Below are positions 43,900 to 51,524 of a stretch of 64,000 nt of DNA, piece by piece (the stretch's first letter is position 1; every line of letters starts with the position of its first letter). Under the pieces are notes generated by a model. That model worked only from the letters and a program-made list of their open reading frames with translations, ran no database searches and had not been told where the DNA came from. The position numbers and the translations under genes are program-made. The stretch is from the NCBI RefSeq assembly GCF_000337675.1, contig NZ_AOIB01000038.1, positions 1 through 64,000 on the forward strand, given 5' to 3'. The stretch is from Natronococcus amylolyticus DSM 10524. Lineage in GTDB: Archaea; Halobacteriota; Halobacteria; Halobacteriales; Natrialbaceae.

Positions 43900-44345
43900 C
43901 ACGTCACTATAGTCAGTACCACCCTGTACTGACCGACCACTCCCCATCACAGATCTGTTCTAAGCCTGCTCCCCTCCATGCTTTGCATTTATCAGAGACT
44001 GAACGTCCTATTCAGATCTGTCAGAAAATGCCTGCTAAATATAGGTGAAACAGATACCACTGCGGTGCGGTTCAAGCATCGCACCCGCGAGCGACCATCG
44101 GGAGCGAGCGGCTTTTTAGCGTAGATTTTTGAGTCGAGTGGGACCGGTGGTCCCACTGACCATGCAAACGGGCGCTTCGCGCCCGTGAGCAGAGAGTGGT
44201 GAGCGAGCAGCGCGAGCGAACCCGACGAGAAAAAGGTACGTGGGCACGCGCTACGTAACGATTCGCTCGATCCAGGTTCACGACCCAGACCGAGTACAGA
44301 AACCGCGATACTGCACCGACAACCCCCGCTCGAGTCGAGCCGTCG
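43900..44345. other. convergent intergenic region with serial hairpins
   Basis: Holds the right direct repeat (44016-44047) and three successive stem-loops: GGTGCG...CGCACC (about 44065-44091), GTGGGACC-GGT-GGTCCCAC (44140-44158) and CGGGCGC-TTC-GCGCCCG (44171-44187). They are interspersed with GAGCGAGCGGCTTTTT and GAGAAAAAGG. No ORF has support. See findings. Confidence 0.5.
44016..44047. repeat. imperfect direct repeat, right copy
   Basis: Partner of 43496-43527, same orientation, 520 bp apart. Confidence 0.5.
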
Positions 44346-45086
44346 CTACTGGTACATCCGCAGCGGCTGGGCCTGGGAGCTCTCCTCCTGGCTCAGCTGT
44401 TGCATCTGGCGGGCGAACTGTTCGCGCTTCTCCCGGATCTCCTCGGCCCGACCGACGAGCTCCTCGATGTCGATCGAGACGTCCGCGATCGGCGCGATCC
44501 CCTCCTCGAGCAGGACGCTCGCCGCCTCGGGGTCGGGAAACTGCGGGCTCGAGTCGACGATCAGTCCCAGACTATCGTCGTTGCGCTGTGCGGCGCGGTC
44601 GAGCAACGCCCCCGTGGGTCCGCTGATGACGCCGTCCTCCGGCGGCGTCGCGATCCCGTGGTCCTCGAGCGTCTCGAGTTGGCTCCCGGTGGCGACTCCG
44701 TACAGCGAGGGGGGCTCCTCGCGTTCGGCGGGAAGCCCGCTGAGGTAGATCGGCCGCACCTCCCGGGCGGCGATCCAGCTCGAGACGCAGTTCGCGACGC
44801 TGCCGACGGCTGGTGCACCGATCGGGACGTCGCTCTGCAGCGCGATCAGGTCGTGAGCCTCGCTGGCGTAGAGCCGAACGGGCGGGCGTACCCGCCCGTC
44901 GCCGGCCCGGTAGGTCCCCACGCGGGGCAGACCCTCACAGTCGACGCTGGCGTAGTACTCCATCTCGAGCTCCCGAATGAGGTGGTCGGTCGCGATCTTG
45001 CCGACGAGGCCGACGCCGGGAAACCCCTCGACGAACGTCGGCTCCTCGAGCGATACCTCGGAGTCCTGTATCTGAATCCCTGCCAT
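44346..45086 (-). CDS. PAC2-family (proteasome assembly chaperone-like) protein
   Basis: 246 aa from ATG 45086 (MAGIQIQDSEVSLEEP). Family motifs FVEGFPGVGLVGKIATDHLI, DLIALQSDVPIG, YLSGLPAE, GVISGPTGALL, SLGLIVDSSPQFPDPEAA; C-terminal helix with many Glu/Arg/Gln (EELVGRAEEIREKREQFAR). Archaeal PAC2/DUF75 proteins are cytoplasmic; their link to proteasome assembly is by homology only. Divergent from the RNA methyltransferase gene. Confidence 0.9.
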   Translation of the reverse strand: MAGIQIQDSEVSLEEPTFVEGFPGVGLVGKIATDHLIRELEMEYYASVDCEGLPRVGTYRAGDGRVRPPVRLYASEAHDLIALQSDVPIGAPAVGSVANCVSSWIAAREVRPIYLSGLPAEREEPPSLYGVATGSQLETLEDHGIATPPEDGVISGPTGALLDRAAQRNDDSLGLIVDSSPQFPDPEAASVLLEEGIAPIADVSIDIEELVGRAEEIREKREQFARQMQQLSQEESSQAQPLRMYQ

Positions 45087-45179
45087 GTACTGACAATCGC
45101 GTGTGAGCGGCATAAAGACGGTGCCGACGTGGGCGGCGCTTCGAAACCCACAAGCGACGGGCTCTCAAATCCACGGGCA

Positions 45180-46088
45180 ATGGAGCCACTCGAGCGGTAC
45201 CGGCCGATCGTCGACGACTTCGAGGCGTTTCTCGACGCCTGCGAGCGCCCGCTTGGCAACGCGGTCCGGGTGAACACGATCAAGGCCTCGGTCGACCGGG
45301 CGACGACCGTCCTCGAGGAGGAGGGCGTCGGCTACGAGGGGGTCGACTGGAACCCTCGAGTGCTGCGTCTCGAGACCGACTCGCCGGGCTCGACGTGGTC
45401 GTCGTTTCACGGGTTCACCCACGGCCAGGAGGAGGTGTCGGCGGTCCCCGCGACCGTGCTCGAGCCCGAACCCGGCGAGCGGGTCTGGGACTGCTGTGCG
45501 GCCCCCGGCGGGAAGGCGACCCAGCTCGCGGCGCTGATGGACGATCGGGGCACCGTCGTCGCCAACGACAGCAATCTCGGGCGGATCTCGGCGCTACGCT
45601 TCAACGCCGAACGGCTCGGTGCGACGAGCCTTGCGGTCACGAACGACGACGCCCGCAACTACTCCCTCGAGCGGTTCGACTTCGACGAGTTCGACCGCGC
45701 GCTCGTCGACGCGCCCTGTTCCTGTGAGGGGACGATCCGGAAGAACCCCGACGCGCTCGACGGCTGGTCGGAGGGCTACCTCGACGAGGTCTCGGGAATC
45801 CAGAAGGGCGTTCTCGGGCGGGCCGTCCAGGCCACTCGCGAGGGCGGCACCGTCGTCTACTCGACGTGTACGTTCGCTCCCGAGGAGAACGAGGCCGTCG
45901 TCCAGCACGCCCTCGACAGGGAGGACTGCCGGATCGTCGACTTCGACCTCGAGCTCGAGCACTCGCCCGGACTCACCGAGTGGAACGACGAGGAGTACGA
46001 CGACCATCTCGAGCAAACTGCGCGGATCTACCCCCACCAGAACGACACCGGCGGCTTCTTCGTCGCGAAACTGGAGGTGACGGCCTGA
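45180..46088 (+). CDS. RsmB/NOP-family RNA cytosine-5 methyltransferase
   Basis: 302 aa from ATG 45180 (MEPLERYRPIVDDFEAF). SAM domain VWDCCAAPGGKATQLAALM (about 103-121), catalytic motif IV DAPCSCEGT (C180) and motif VI YSTCTF (C230), NOP-type NDTGGFFVAKLE at the C-terminus. N-terminal ~70 aa give the NAVRVNTIK element. Methylates tRNA or rRNA cytosine C5. It has no PUA/RNA-binding tail; the next gene, overlapping by one base (TGATG), likely supplies one. Confidence 0.93.
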   Translation: MEPLERYRPIVDDFEAFLDACERPLGNAVRVNTIKASVDRATTVLEEEGVGYEGVDWNPRVLRLETDSPGSTWSSFHGFTHGQEEVSAVPATVLEPEPGERVWDCCAAPGGKATQLAALMDDRGTVVANDSNLGRISALRFNAERLGATSLAVTNDDARNYSLERFDFDEFDRALVDAPCSCEGTIRKNPDALDGWSEGYLDEVSGIQKGVLGRAVQATREGGTVVYSTCTFAPEENEAVVQHALDREDCRIVDFDLELEHSPGLTEWNDEEYDDHLEQTARIYPHQNDTGGFFVAKLEVTA

Positions 46089-46633
46089 TGGGTGACGACG
46101 CCGCGGACGGCGCGAGTGAGAGCGACCTCGCACAGAACGACGGCCAGCGCTTTGGCCGGCTGCCGACGACCGCCGCGGAGCGGACCGTCGAGGGCCGAGC
46201 CAGCCGCGAGGAGGTCGTCGACTACTTCGCGGACCGCTTTGCGATCCCACCCGAGGCGTTCGACGACTACACGTTCTGGGAGAAAGGGGCGGGCAAGATC
46301 TGGATCTACGGCGGCGACGCCCCTTCGCCGATCACCATCGAGGCGATCGGCATGACCTGTCTGCGAACCCGACAGGAGCACTGGAAGCCGACGACGGACT
46401 TCGTCCAGCGCTTCGGCCGGGAGGCCGGCGAGTGCGTGATCGAACTCGAGTCCGACGAAGCACGGGCGTTCGCCGCGGGCGAGGACCGAGAGCTCGAGCG
46501 CTGGGAGGGCGACTGGGGATATCTGATCGCCGCCCACCGGATCGCGGGCGCGCTCGAGCCGATCGGCGTCGGACTGTACGTCCACGGCGAGTTGCGCTCG
46601 ATGGTGCCGAAGGGACGCCAGCGGGAGCTTTAA
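46088..46633 (+). CDS. RNA-binding C-terminal-domain-like protein coupled to the NOP methyltransferase
   Basis: 181 aa; ATG at 46088 shares its A with the previous stop (TGATG), indicating translational coupling. After an acidic N-terminus it contains FADRFAIPPEAFDDYTFWEKGAGKIW ... EAIGMTCLRTRQEHWKPTTDFVQRFG ... EGDWGYLIAAHRI ... GVGLYVHGELRSMVPKG. This resembles the C-terminal domains of bacterial RsmF and archaeal NSUN enzymes (PUA-like). Probably binds RNA for the methyltransferase (inference). Confidence 0.75.
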   Translation: MGDDAADGASESDLAQNDGQRFGRLPTTAAERTVEGRASREEVVDYFADRFAIPPEAFDDYTFWEKGAGKIWIYGGDAPSPITIEAIGMTCLRTRQEHWKPTTDFVQRFGREAGECVIELESDEARAFAAGEDRELERWEGDWGYLIAAHRIAGALEPIGVGLYVHGELRSMVPKGRQREL

Positions 46634-46638
46634 GCCGG

Positions 46639-47031
46639 TCAAAACACCGGTGCCGTTCCGCTCGCACCGACGAGAATCCGAACCACGATCCCAACCATCA
46701 CGGAGTACGTGACGTTGACCAGTGTTCCGGCGAGATAGAACAGACTGTTATTTTTCATGTCGTCGCTCCGGACGATACTTTTTGCTGCGAAAATGACCGC
46801 GATCGCCGTGTACGCACCGACGAGGACCAGTGTCAACAGGAGAACGTTCTCCGTCTTCCCGACGACGACTCCAATATCGCGATCAGTGTCGGTAACGGTA
46901 TCGGCGTACTCCGCGTCAGCCCACGAAAGTGTCCTCGTTACTACCGAACCGCTGGTCACGACCACTCCGAGGTAGGCAGCGACGATGATCGCAGCATCGG
47001 TCACCGCCGGAGCAATACCGATTCCGGTCAT
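46639..47031 (-). CDS. membrane protein paired with SatD (DUF3307-like C-terminal part)
   Basis: 130 aa, ATG 47031 overlapping the SatD stop by ATGA. Three TM segments; KTENVLLLTLVLVGAYTAIAVIFAAKSIVR and YLAGTLVNVTYSVMVGIVVRI resemble the C-terminal region of DUF3307 proteins, which accompany SatD in bacteria. The N-terminal half of that family is absent, so it is a short version. Function unknown. Confidence 0.75.
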   Translation of the reverse strand: MTGIGIAPAVTDAAIIVAAYLGVVVTSGSVVTRTLSWADAEYADTVTDTDRDIGVVVGKTENVLLLTLVLVGAYTAIAVIFAAKSIVRSDDMKNNSLFYLAGTLVNVTYSVMVGIVVRILVGASGTAPVF

Positions 47032-47684
47032 CGGCCGTACGCCTCGAGCGTTCGCCGTAATCGGGTCTCGATCGTCTCGGCGAATGGCCACGATGCGCCC
47101 CGAAGTGCGTTCGAAACGGCTTGCTGGCTCACGTCCAGATCGTCGGCAACCGCTTGTTGATTGCCGGTTCGCTCGTACAGTTCGATTACGTCGCGTTGAC
47201 GGTCGGTCCACGACTCACGGAGATGTAGCAGCAAGTTGATCTCGTCTGCAACTGCGGTATCGAGCGGGACCGTCCGGGTATCAAGGTCGAACCGAAGACC
47301 GGTCCGCTCGATGGATTTCAGGAGTTCCGTCGCCCGGTGGAACGCCTCCCCGTCCATCTGCGAGACGTCCTGGTCGTCGACTCCGAACTCGATCTCCCCG
47401 GAAGCGACCGCAAGCCGAATGGAGTGTGGACGGAGGTGATCGGTGAGCGCGACGACGATGCTGTAGAGGTGTTCGACCGATGTCAACACAGCGCCGATTT
47501 CGTCGATACCTTTCAGAGCGGAAAGCGGCGTAGCGAAAGACTCCTCGTACGACTCCGTGACCGTCTGCCGAGTGTCCCTGAGTTGCTTTCGAAATCCCTC
47601 TCGATCGGTAATCTCCCTCGAACCGACTACGTCCCCGAGCAGGACATATTGTGAGGAAGGTGATTTGGAGTTATCGAGTTGCAT
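47028..47684 (-). CDS. SatD-family protein with C-terminal HTH
   Basis: 218 aa (MQLDNSKSPSSQYVLLGDVV). SatD signatures: GDVVGSREITDREGFRKQL, FATPLSALKGIDEIGAVL, IRLAVASGEIEFGVD, QMDGEAFHRATELL. The C-terminus carries a helix-turn-helix ELYERTGNQQAVADDLDVSQQAVSNALRG. SatD proteins were named in Streptococcus SRP-suppressor work; their biochemical role is unclear. First gene of a coupled pair with 46639-47031; TATA TTTTTTAG (minus, 47710-47717). Confidence 0.85.
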   Translation of the reverse strand: MQLDNSKSPSSQYVLLGDVVGSREITDREGFRKQLRDTRQTVTESYEESFATPLSALKGIDEIGAVLTSVEHLYSIVVALTDHLRPHSIRLAVASGEIEFGVDDQDVSQMDGEAFHRATELLKSIERTGLRFDLDTRTVPLDTAVADEINLLLHLRESWTDRQRDVIELYERTGNQQAVADDLDVSQQAVSNALRGASWPFAETIETRLRRTLEAYGR

Positions 47685-47709
47685 TCGTGTCTACCCCACA
47701 CCTATACAA

Positions 47710-47717
47710 CTAAAAAA
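47710..47717 (-). promoter_or_regulatory. TATA box of the satD pair
   Basis: TTTTTTAG on the minus strand, 26-33 nt upstream of the ATG at 47684, in an AT-rich stretch 47690-47740. Confidence 0.5.
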
Positions 47718-47801
47718 GGTTGTTTTATCGATTACAACCACTGTGGGTTGTAGGACACCACTGAATCGGCGAGATCAGTCGTTCGTCCAGCGGGACAACC
47801 G

Positions 47802-49325
47802 TCAGCGTTCGACGAGTGTCCCACCCGCGAGCCCCTCCCACTCGACGCGATAGCCGAGTTTCGAGAGCACCGCGCTCGAGTCATCGACGCCGTAGCGTTC
47901 GAGGACCGACTCGGCCTCCGAGAGCGAGATACCGGCCTCGAGCTCCTCGGCGAGTTCCTCGAGCACCGACGGGCGAATCAGCGTTCGGCCGACCAGTTCG
48001 TGCTCGGGGAAGGCGACGTCGGCCAGGGCGTCCTCGCTGACGCCGCGGTCGGCGGCCAGCTCCTCGAGGGTGCGAACGTCCGCGTCGGGTCGCAGCTCCT
48101 CGGGCAGCGCGGCCGCGCTGTCGGCGACGAGCTGGCGCTCGTACTCTCGGAGGACGTCGCGGACGTCCTTCAGCCGAACGCTGCCGGAGTAGGTGATCGC
48201 CCGGAAGTCCCGCGCAGCGATCTCCTCGCCGACGCCAAGCGACTCGTCGACGGCGACGACCAGCTCAACGTCCTCGAGTTCCGAGAGCTGGCCGAGCTTC
48301 TTTTCGACGTACTCGGGCGTCCAGAAGCCCATGATCTCGAAGAAGACCCGAAAGTCGCCGTGCGAGTAGTCGAACGCGAAGTCGGGGATCATCACCCGCG
48401 TTCCGGTCTCGAGCGGTTCGGGTTCGCGGACGAGCTCCCAGTCGAGATCCAGGCTCGAGAAGCGCCCGGCGAAGTCGGCCTCGACGCCGCTATCGAAGGA
48501 GACGTCCGCGACGGGGTCGGCGTCGGGCACCCGAACGGGATCGGCGTCGGTGAGCTCGAGGATCCGTTCGGTTCCCCGGTCGTTGATCGTCGCCTCGAGT
48601 CGCCACTCGTCCGCTTTCGCGACTGTTCGCAGGAGTCGAGCGAAACGGGTGCCGTACCGGCGCGTGGCTCGGAAGAGGTGCGTGGGGCCGGTGACGACGA
48701 CCTCGCGGTCGCTCAGGTCGGTTTCGTTCGCGTCGCCCGTCTTGCGGATCTCGTACATCAGCCGAAGTCGCTTGATCGCCGACACCAGCGCCTTCGGGTC
48801 GCTCGACCTGACGCGGAGCTCGGTCGCGTCGAACAGCGCAGTCTGGGCCAGCGAGAGGTTGTACTGCGCGACGAGGTCGTCGGGATCCCACCGGGAGTCG
48901 ACCCCTTCGAGAACCTGTCGTTCCTCGAGGTCGGCGTACAGCGCCCGCTCGAGGGCGTCCGGCGAGAGTCCGAGCCCGTCGGCCGCGCGGGCGAGCGCCG
49001 CCTCCCGCTCCGCGCCGGTGACGACGCCGACCGCTTCGGCCGCCTCGAACGTCGCCCGTCGGGCGCGCTCCGGATCGATCTCGGCGTCGGTCCCGAACGT
49101 CGCCTCGCGCTCGAGCAGGGCCGAGAAGCCCCGGACGAGCTTGAAGTGGTCGGCGTCGGGCTCGAGATCGGTAAGAGCGCCCTCGAGCTCCCCGCGGGAC
49201 TCGCCAACGTGGCCCTGGTAGGTACCGATGACGCGGGCGGCGAGGGGCCGGTGCTCGCGGCTCGCGAACTGCGGGTGGTATCCCCCGCCGGCCCTCGAGA
49301 CGCGCAGCAGGTCCTTTGTCAGCAT
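47802..49325 (-). CDS. DUF790-family nuclease (Bax1-like, XPB partner)
   Basis: 507 aa. N-terminal helical region (MLTKDLLRVSRAGGGYHPQF), followed by the core RVMIPDFAFDYSHGDFRVFFEIMGFWTPEYVEKKLGQL, where D and E give the PD-(D/E)XK-like active site, with LVVAVDESLG after it. In other archaea Bax1 binds the XPB helicase and acts in nucleotide excision repair. An XPB gene is present at 54957-56390 but not adjacent. Nuclease activity is assigned by family. Confidence 0.85.
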   Translation of the reverse strand: MLTKDLLRVSRAGGGYHPQFASREHRPLAARVIGTYQGHVGESRGELEGALTDLEPDADHFKLVRGFSALLEREATFGTDAEIDPERARRATFEAAEAVGVVTGAEREAALARAADGLGLSPDALERALYADLEERQVLEGVDSRWDPDDLVAQYNLSLAQTALFDATELRVRSSDPKALVSAIKRLRLMYEIRKTGDANETDLSDREVVVTGPTHLFRATRRYGTRFARLLRTVAKADEWRLEATINDRGTERILELTDADPVRVPDADPVADVSFDSGVEADFAGRFSSLDLDWELVREPEPLETGTRVMIPDFAFDYSHGDFRVFFEIMGFWTPEYVEKKLGQLSELEDVELVVAVDESLGVGEEIAARDFRAITYSGSVRLKDVRDVLREYERQLVADSAAALPEELRPDADVRTLEELAADRGVSEDALADVAFPEHELVGRTLIRPSVLEELAEELEAGISLSEAESVLERYGVDDSSAVLSKLGYRVEWEGLAGGTLVER

Positions 49326-49382
49326 CTATCTCGAGTCGGTGTGCCGAACGCAAAAGTGATCCGCACCGGGGAAATCGTGCGC

Positions 49383-50858
49383 TCAGTCGTCGGCGGCCGG
49401 CGCGTCGCCCACAGTTGGATCGGGAACGTCGGCGACGTCGGTACCGCTGCTCGAGGTGGCGACCGTGACGGCGACGATCGCGGCGATGCAGATCGGCCAG
49501 ACGAACAGCGAATAGTGCTCGGGCGTGATCCACCCTACGCCGAACGTCGCCACCAGGCCGGTGACGATTCCGGCCAGGACGGCTTCGCCGGTCGTCCGCT
49601 CCCAGAACAGCATGAACAGCAACGGGAGCCCGAACGTCGCGCCGAGCCCGACGTAGGCGAACTCGATGATCTCGAAGATCGTTCCGGGCTGGACGAACGC
49701 GAGCGCGACGCCGCCCAGCGCCAGGACGCCGACGGTCCCTCGTCCGAGCAGGATGAGTTGGGCCGGGCTCGCGCTCGGATCGATCTTCTCCTCGTAGAAC
49801 CGCGTGAAGTCGGAGGAGGCGACCAGCAGCATCGAGTCCGACGTCGAGAGGATCGCGGAGACGATCGCCGCGAGCAGGACGCCCGCGATCAGCTCCGGGA
49901 AGAAGTCGACGATGGCCATCATCGCGACGTTCTCGGGGTTATCAACGGAGCCGTAGAGGACGCGGCCGGCGGCGCCGATCAGCAGCGGCACCGTCAGTCG
50001 GAGCGACTGGAAGGAGACGGAGATGACCGATGCGGGGCTGAGCAGCCGCTCCGAGCGGATCGCCTGGAGCCGCATCAGCGAGTGGGGCTGCCCGATGGTC
50101 CCGAACGCGAACGTCACCAGCCCGAGCGCCGAGAGCAGGAACGCCTGTCCGGCCAGCCCGGCGGACATCTCGAGCAGCGCCGCGTCCTCGACGGCCGCCG
50201 CCTCCGTGACGAACGCCGACCAGCCGCCGATCTCGGCGATCATCAACACCGGGAGCGTCACCGCGGCGACGAAGATGAGGATCCCCTGGAAGACGTCGGT
50301 CCAGATCGAGGCGTTGAACCCGCCGAGCATCGTGTACAGGCCGACGATGACGCCGCCGACGGTGATCGCAATCGCGTAATCGATACCGATCCCGGTGTCC
50401 ATCGCCTCACCGACGGCGATGATCTGGGCGCCGACGTAGGCGCCCATAAACAGCAGGATCGAAACCGTCGCGACCACCCGAACGTACGTGCTGAGCCTGG
50501 CGTCCTCGACCGCGAGCGAGAGGTGGTCGGCGATCGTGATGCTTCCCAGCTCCTCGGACTGGCGGCGAAACCGTGAGCCGACGTAGCGGTACATGAAGAC
50601 GATGATGAAGATCATCGTGATCGAGAACCACAGGCCGTGGATCCCGGTCAGAAAGCCCATCCCGACCCAGGCGAAAAAGGTCCAGCCGCTGGCGACGGAG
50701 GACACTTCGGAGATCGCAACCGGCCAGGCCCCCACGTCCCGATCCGCGAGAAGGTACTCGGAAAGCCGGTTCGTCTCGGTCGTCACGAAGAAGTACGCCC
50801 CGATCGCCAGCAGGATGAGCAGGTATACGCCGAAGGTGAGCTGGATCGTCGAGACCAT
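49383..50858 (-). CDS. sodium:solute symporter (SSS family)
   Basis: 491 aa, about 13 TM segments. SSS features: LADRDVGAWPVAISEVSSVASGWTFFAWVG, YTMLGGFNASIWTDVFQG, GTIGQPHSLMRLQAIRSER, VSAILSTSDSMLLVASSDFTR. Closest in character to proline/pantothenate-type symporters; substrate unknown. It starts 1 nt after the stop of a 44-aa ORF (50860-50994), so the two are cotranslated. Confidence 0.92.
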   Translation of the reverse strand: MVSTIQLTFGVYLLILLAIGAYFFVTTETNRLSEYLLADRDVGAWPVAISEVSSVASGWTFFAWVGMGFLTGIHGLWFSITMIFIIVFMYRYVGSRFRRQSEELGSITIADHLSLAVEDARLSTYVRVVATVSILLFMGAYVGAQIIAVGEAMDTGIGIDYAIAITVGGVIVGLYTMLGGFNASIWTDVFQGILIFVAAVTLPVLMIAEIGGWSAFVTEAAAVEDAALLEMSAGLAGQAFLLSALGLVTFAFGTIGQPHSLMRLQAIRSERLLSPASVISVSFQSLRLTVPLLIGAAGRVLYGSVDNPENVAMMAIVDFFPELIAGVLLAAIVSAILSTSDSMLLVASSDFTRFYEEKIDPSASPAQLILLGRGTVGVLALGGVALAFVQPGTIFEIIEFAYVGLGATFGLPLLFMLFWERTTGEAVLAGIVTGLVATFGVGWITPEHYSLFVWPICIAAIVAVTVATSSSGTDVADVPDPTVGDAPAADD

Positions 50859-50859
50859 C

Positions 50860-50994
50860 TCACCGCCTCCCCAGAACCGAGACGTAGCCGTCGTTGGTCG
50901 TTCGATCGATCCAGTACAGCACGAGCGTCGCGATCGGAAGCGCCACCATCACGAACAGCGCGATGGCGGTCCCCGTCGGTACTCCCAGCAGCAT
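50860..50994 (-). CDS. 44-aa single-TM accessory protein of the symporter
   Basis: ATG at 50994 gives MLLGVPTGTAIALFVMVALP, then IATLVLYWIDRTTNDGYV and a short basic end LGRR. One TM helix (about 8-27) with a charged exit. The stop (TGA 50862-50860) is separated from the symporter ATG at 50858 by one base. Many SSS symporters are preceded by a similar tiny membrane subunit. TATATA (51020-51025) lies 26-31 nt upstream, so this ORF is the first translated in the transcript. Confidence 0.75.
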   Translation of the reverse strand: MLLGVPTGTAIALFVMVALPIATLVLYWIDRTTNDGYVSVLGRR

Positions 50995-51019
50995 GGGTGA
51001 AGCTGGCACACAGCGACGG

Positions 51020-51025
51020 TATATA
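51020..51025 (-). promoter_or_regulatory. TATA box of the symporter operon
   Basis: TATATA 26-31 nt upstream of the ATG at 50994 on the minus strand, which indicates that the microprotein ORF belongs to the transcript. Confidence 0.5.
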
Positions 51026-51153
51026 GCTACCGACTCGAGTGCAGTCCGGCGGTTTCGTCTCGAGTCGCGATCGCCACGGACTCCGGGAGCGAGCGCCCTC
51101 GCCTGAGGGTACAGGCCGGCTCGTTATGCCCGTGCCAGTCCCACTGCGGGACG

Positions 51154-51522
51154 ATGACTGGGAAACACACGTGGGCGATTCCGGAGGGGTACATCCCCGA
51201 GGAGAGCACCGGCCCCGAACCCGAGATGGAAAGCCACGAGACCGTCTGTGTCCTGAACACGAACGACGAGGCGGCGTCGATCGAACTCACGCTGTACTTC
51301 ACCGACCGCGAGCCCGTCGGCCCCTACGAGCTGACCGTCCCCGCCGAGCGAACCCGACACTTCCGGTTCAACGACCTCGAGGATCCCGAACCGGTGCCGA
51401 AGGGCGAGGACTTCGCGAGCGTGCTCGAGTCCGACGTCCCCGTCGTCTGCCAGCACACCCGGCTGGACTCGCGTCAGGCCGAGAACGCCCTGCTCACGAC
51501 CATCGCGCATCCGGGTGAGTGA
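51154..51522 (+). CDS. ASRT-family (sensory rhodopsin transducer-like) small-molecule-binding protein 1
   Basis: 122 aa (MTGKHTWAIPEGYIPEESTG). Full-length match in pattern to the Anabaena sensory rhodopsin transducer family (PF07100): W-x-I-P-x-G-x-I-P, STGPEPEMESHETVCVLNT, ASIELTLYFTDREPVGPY, RTRHFRFNDL, VPVVCQHTRLDSRQAENAL. The fold is a beta sandwich, soluble, usually tetrameric, and predicted by family analyses to bind carbohydrate-like ligands. First of three overlapping genes; 42% or so like the second copy by eye. Confidence 0.85.
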   Translation: MTGKHTWAIPEGYIPEESTGPEPEMESHETVCVLNTNDEAASIELTLYFTDREPVGPYELTVPAERTRHFRFNDLEDPEPVPKGEDFASVLESDVPVVCQHTRLDSRQAENALLTTIAHPGE

Positions 51523-51524
51523 CG

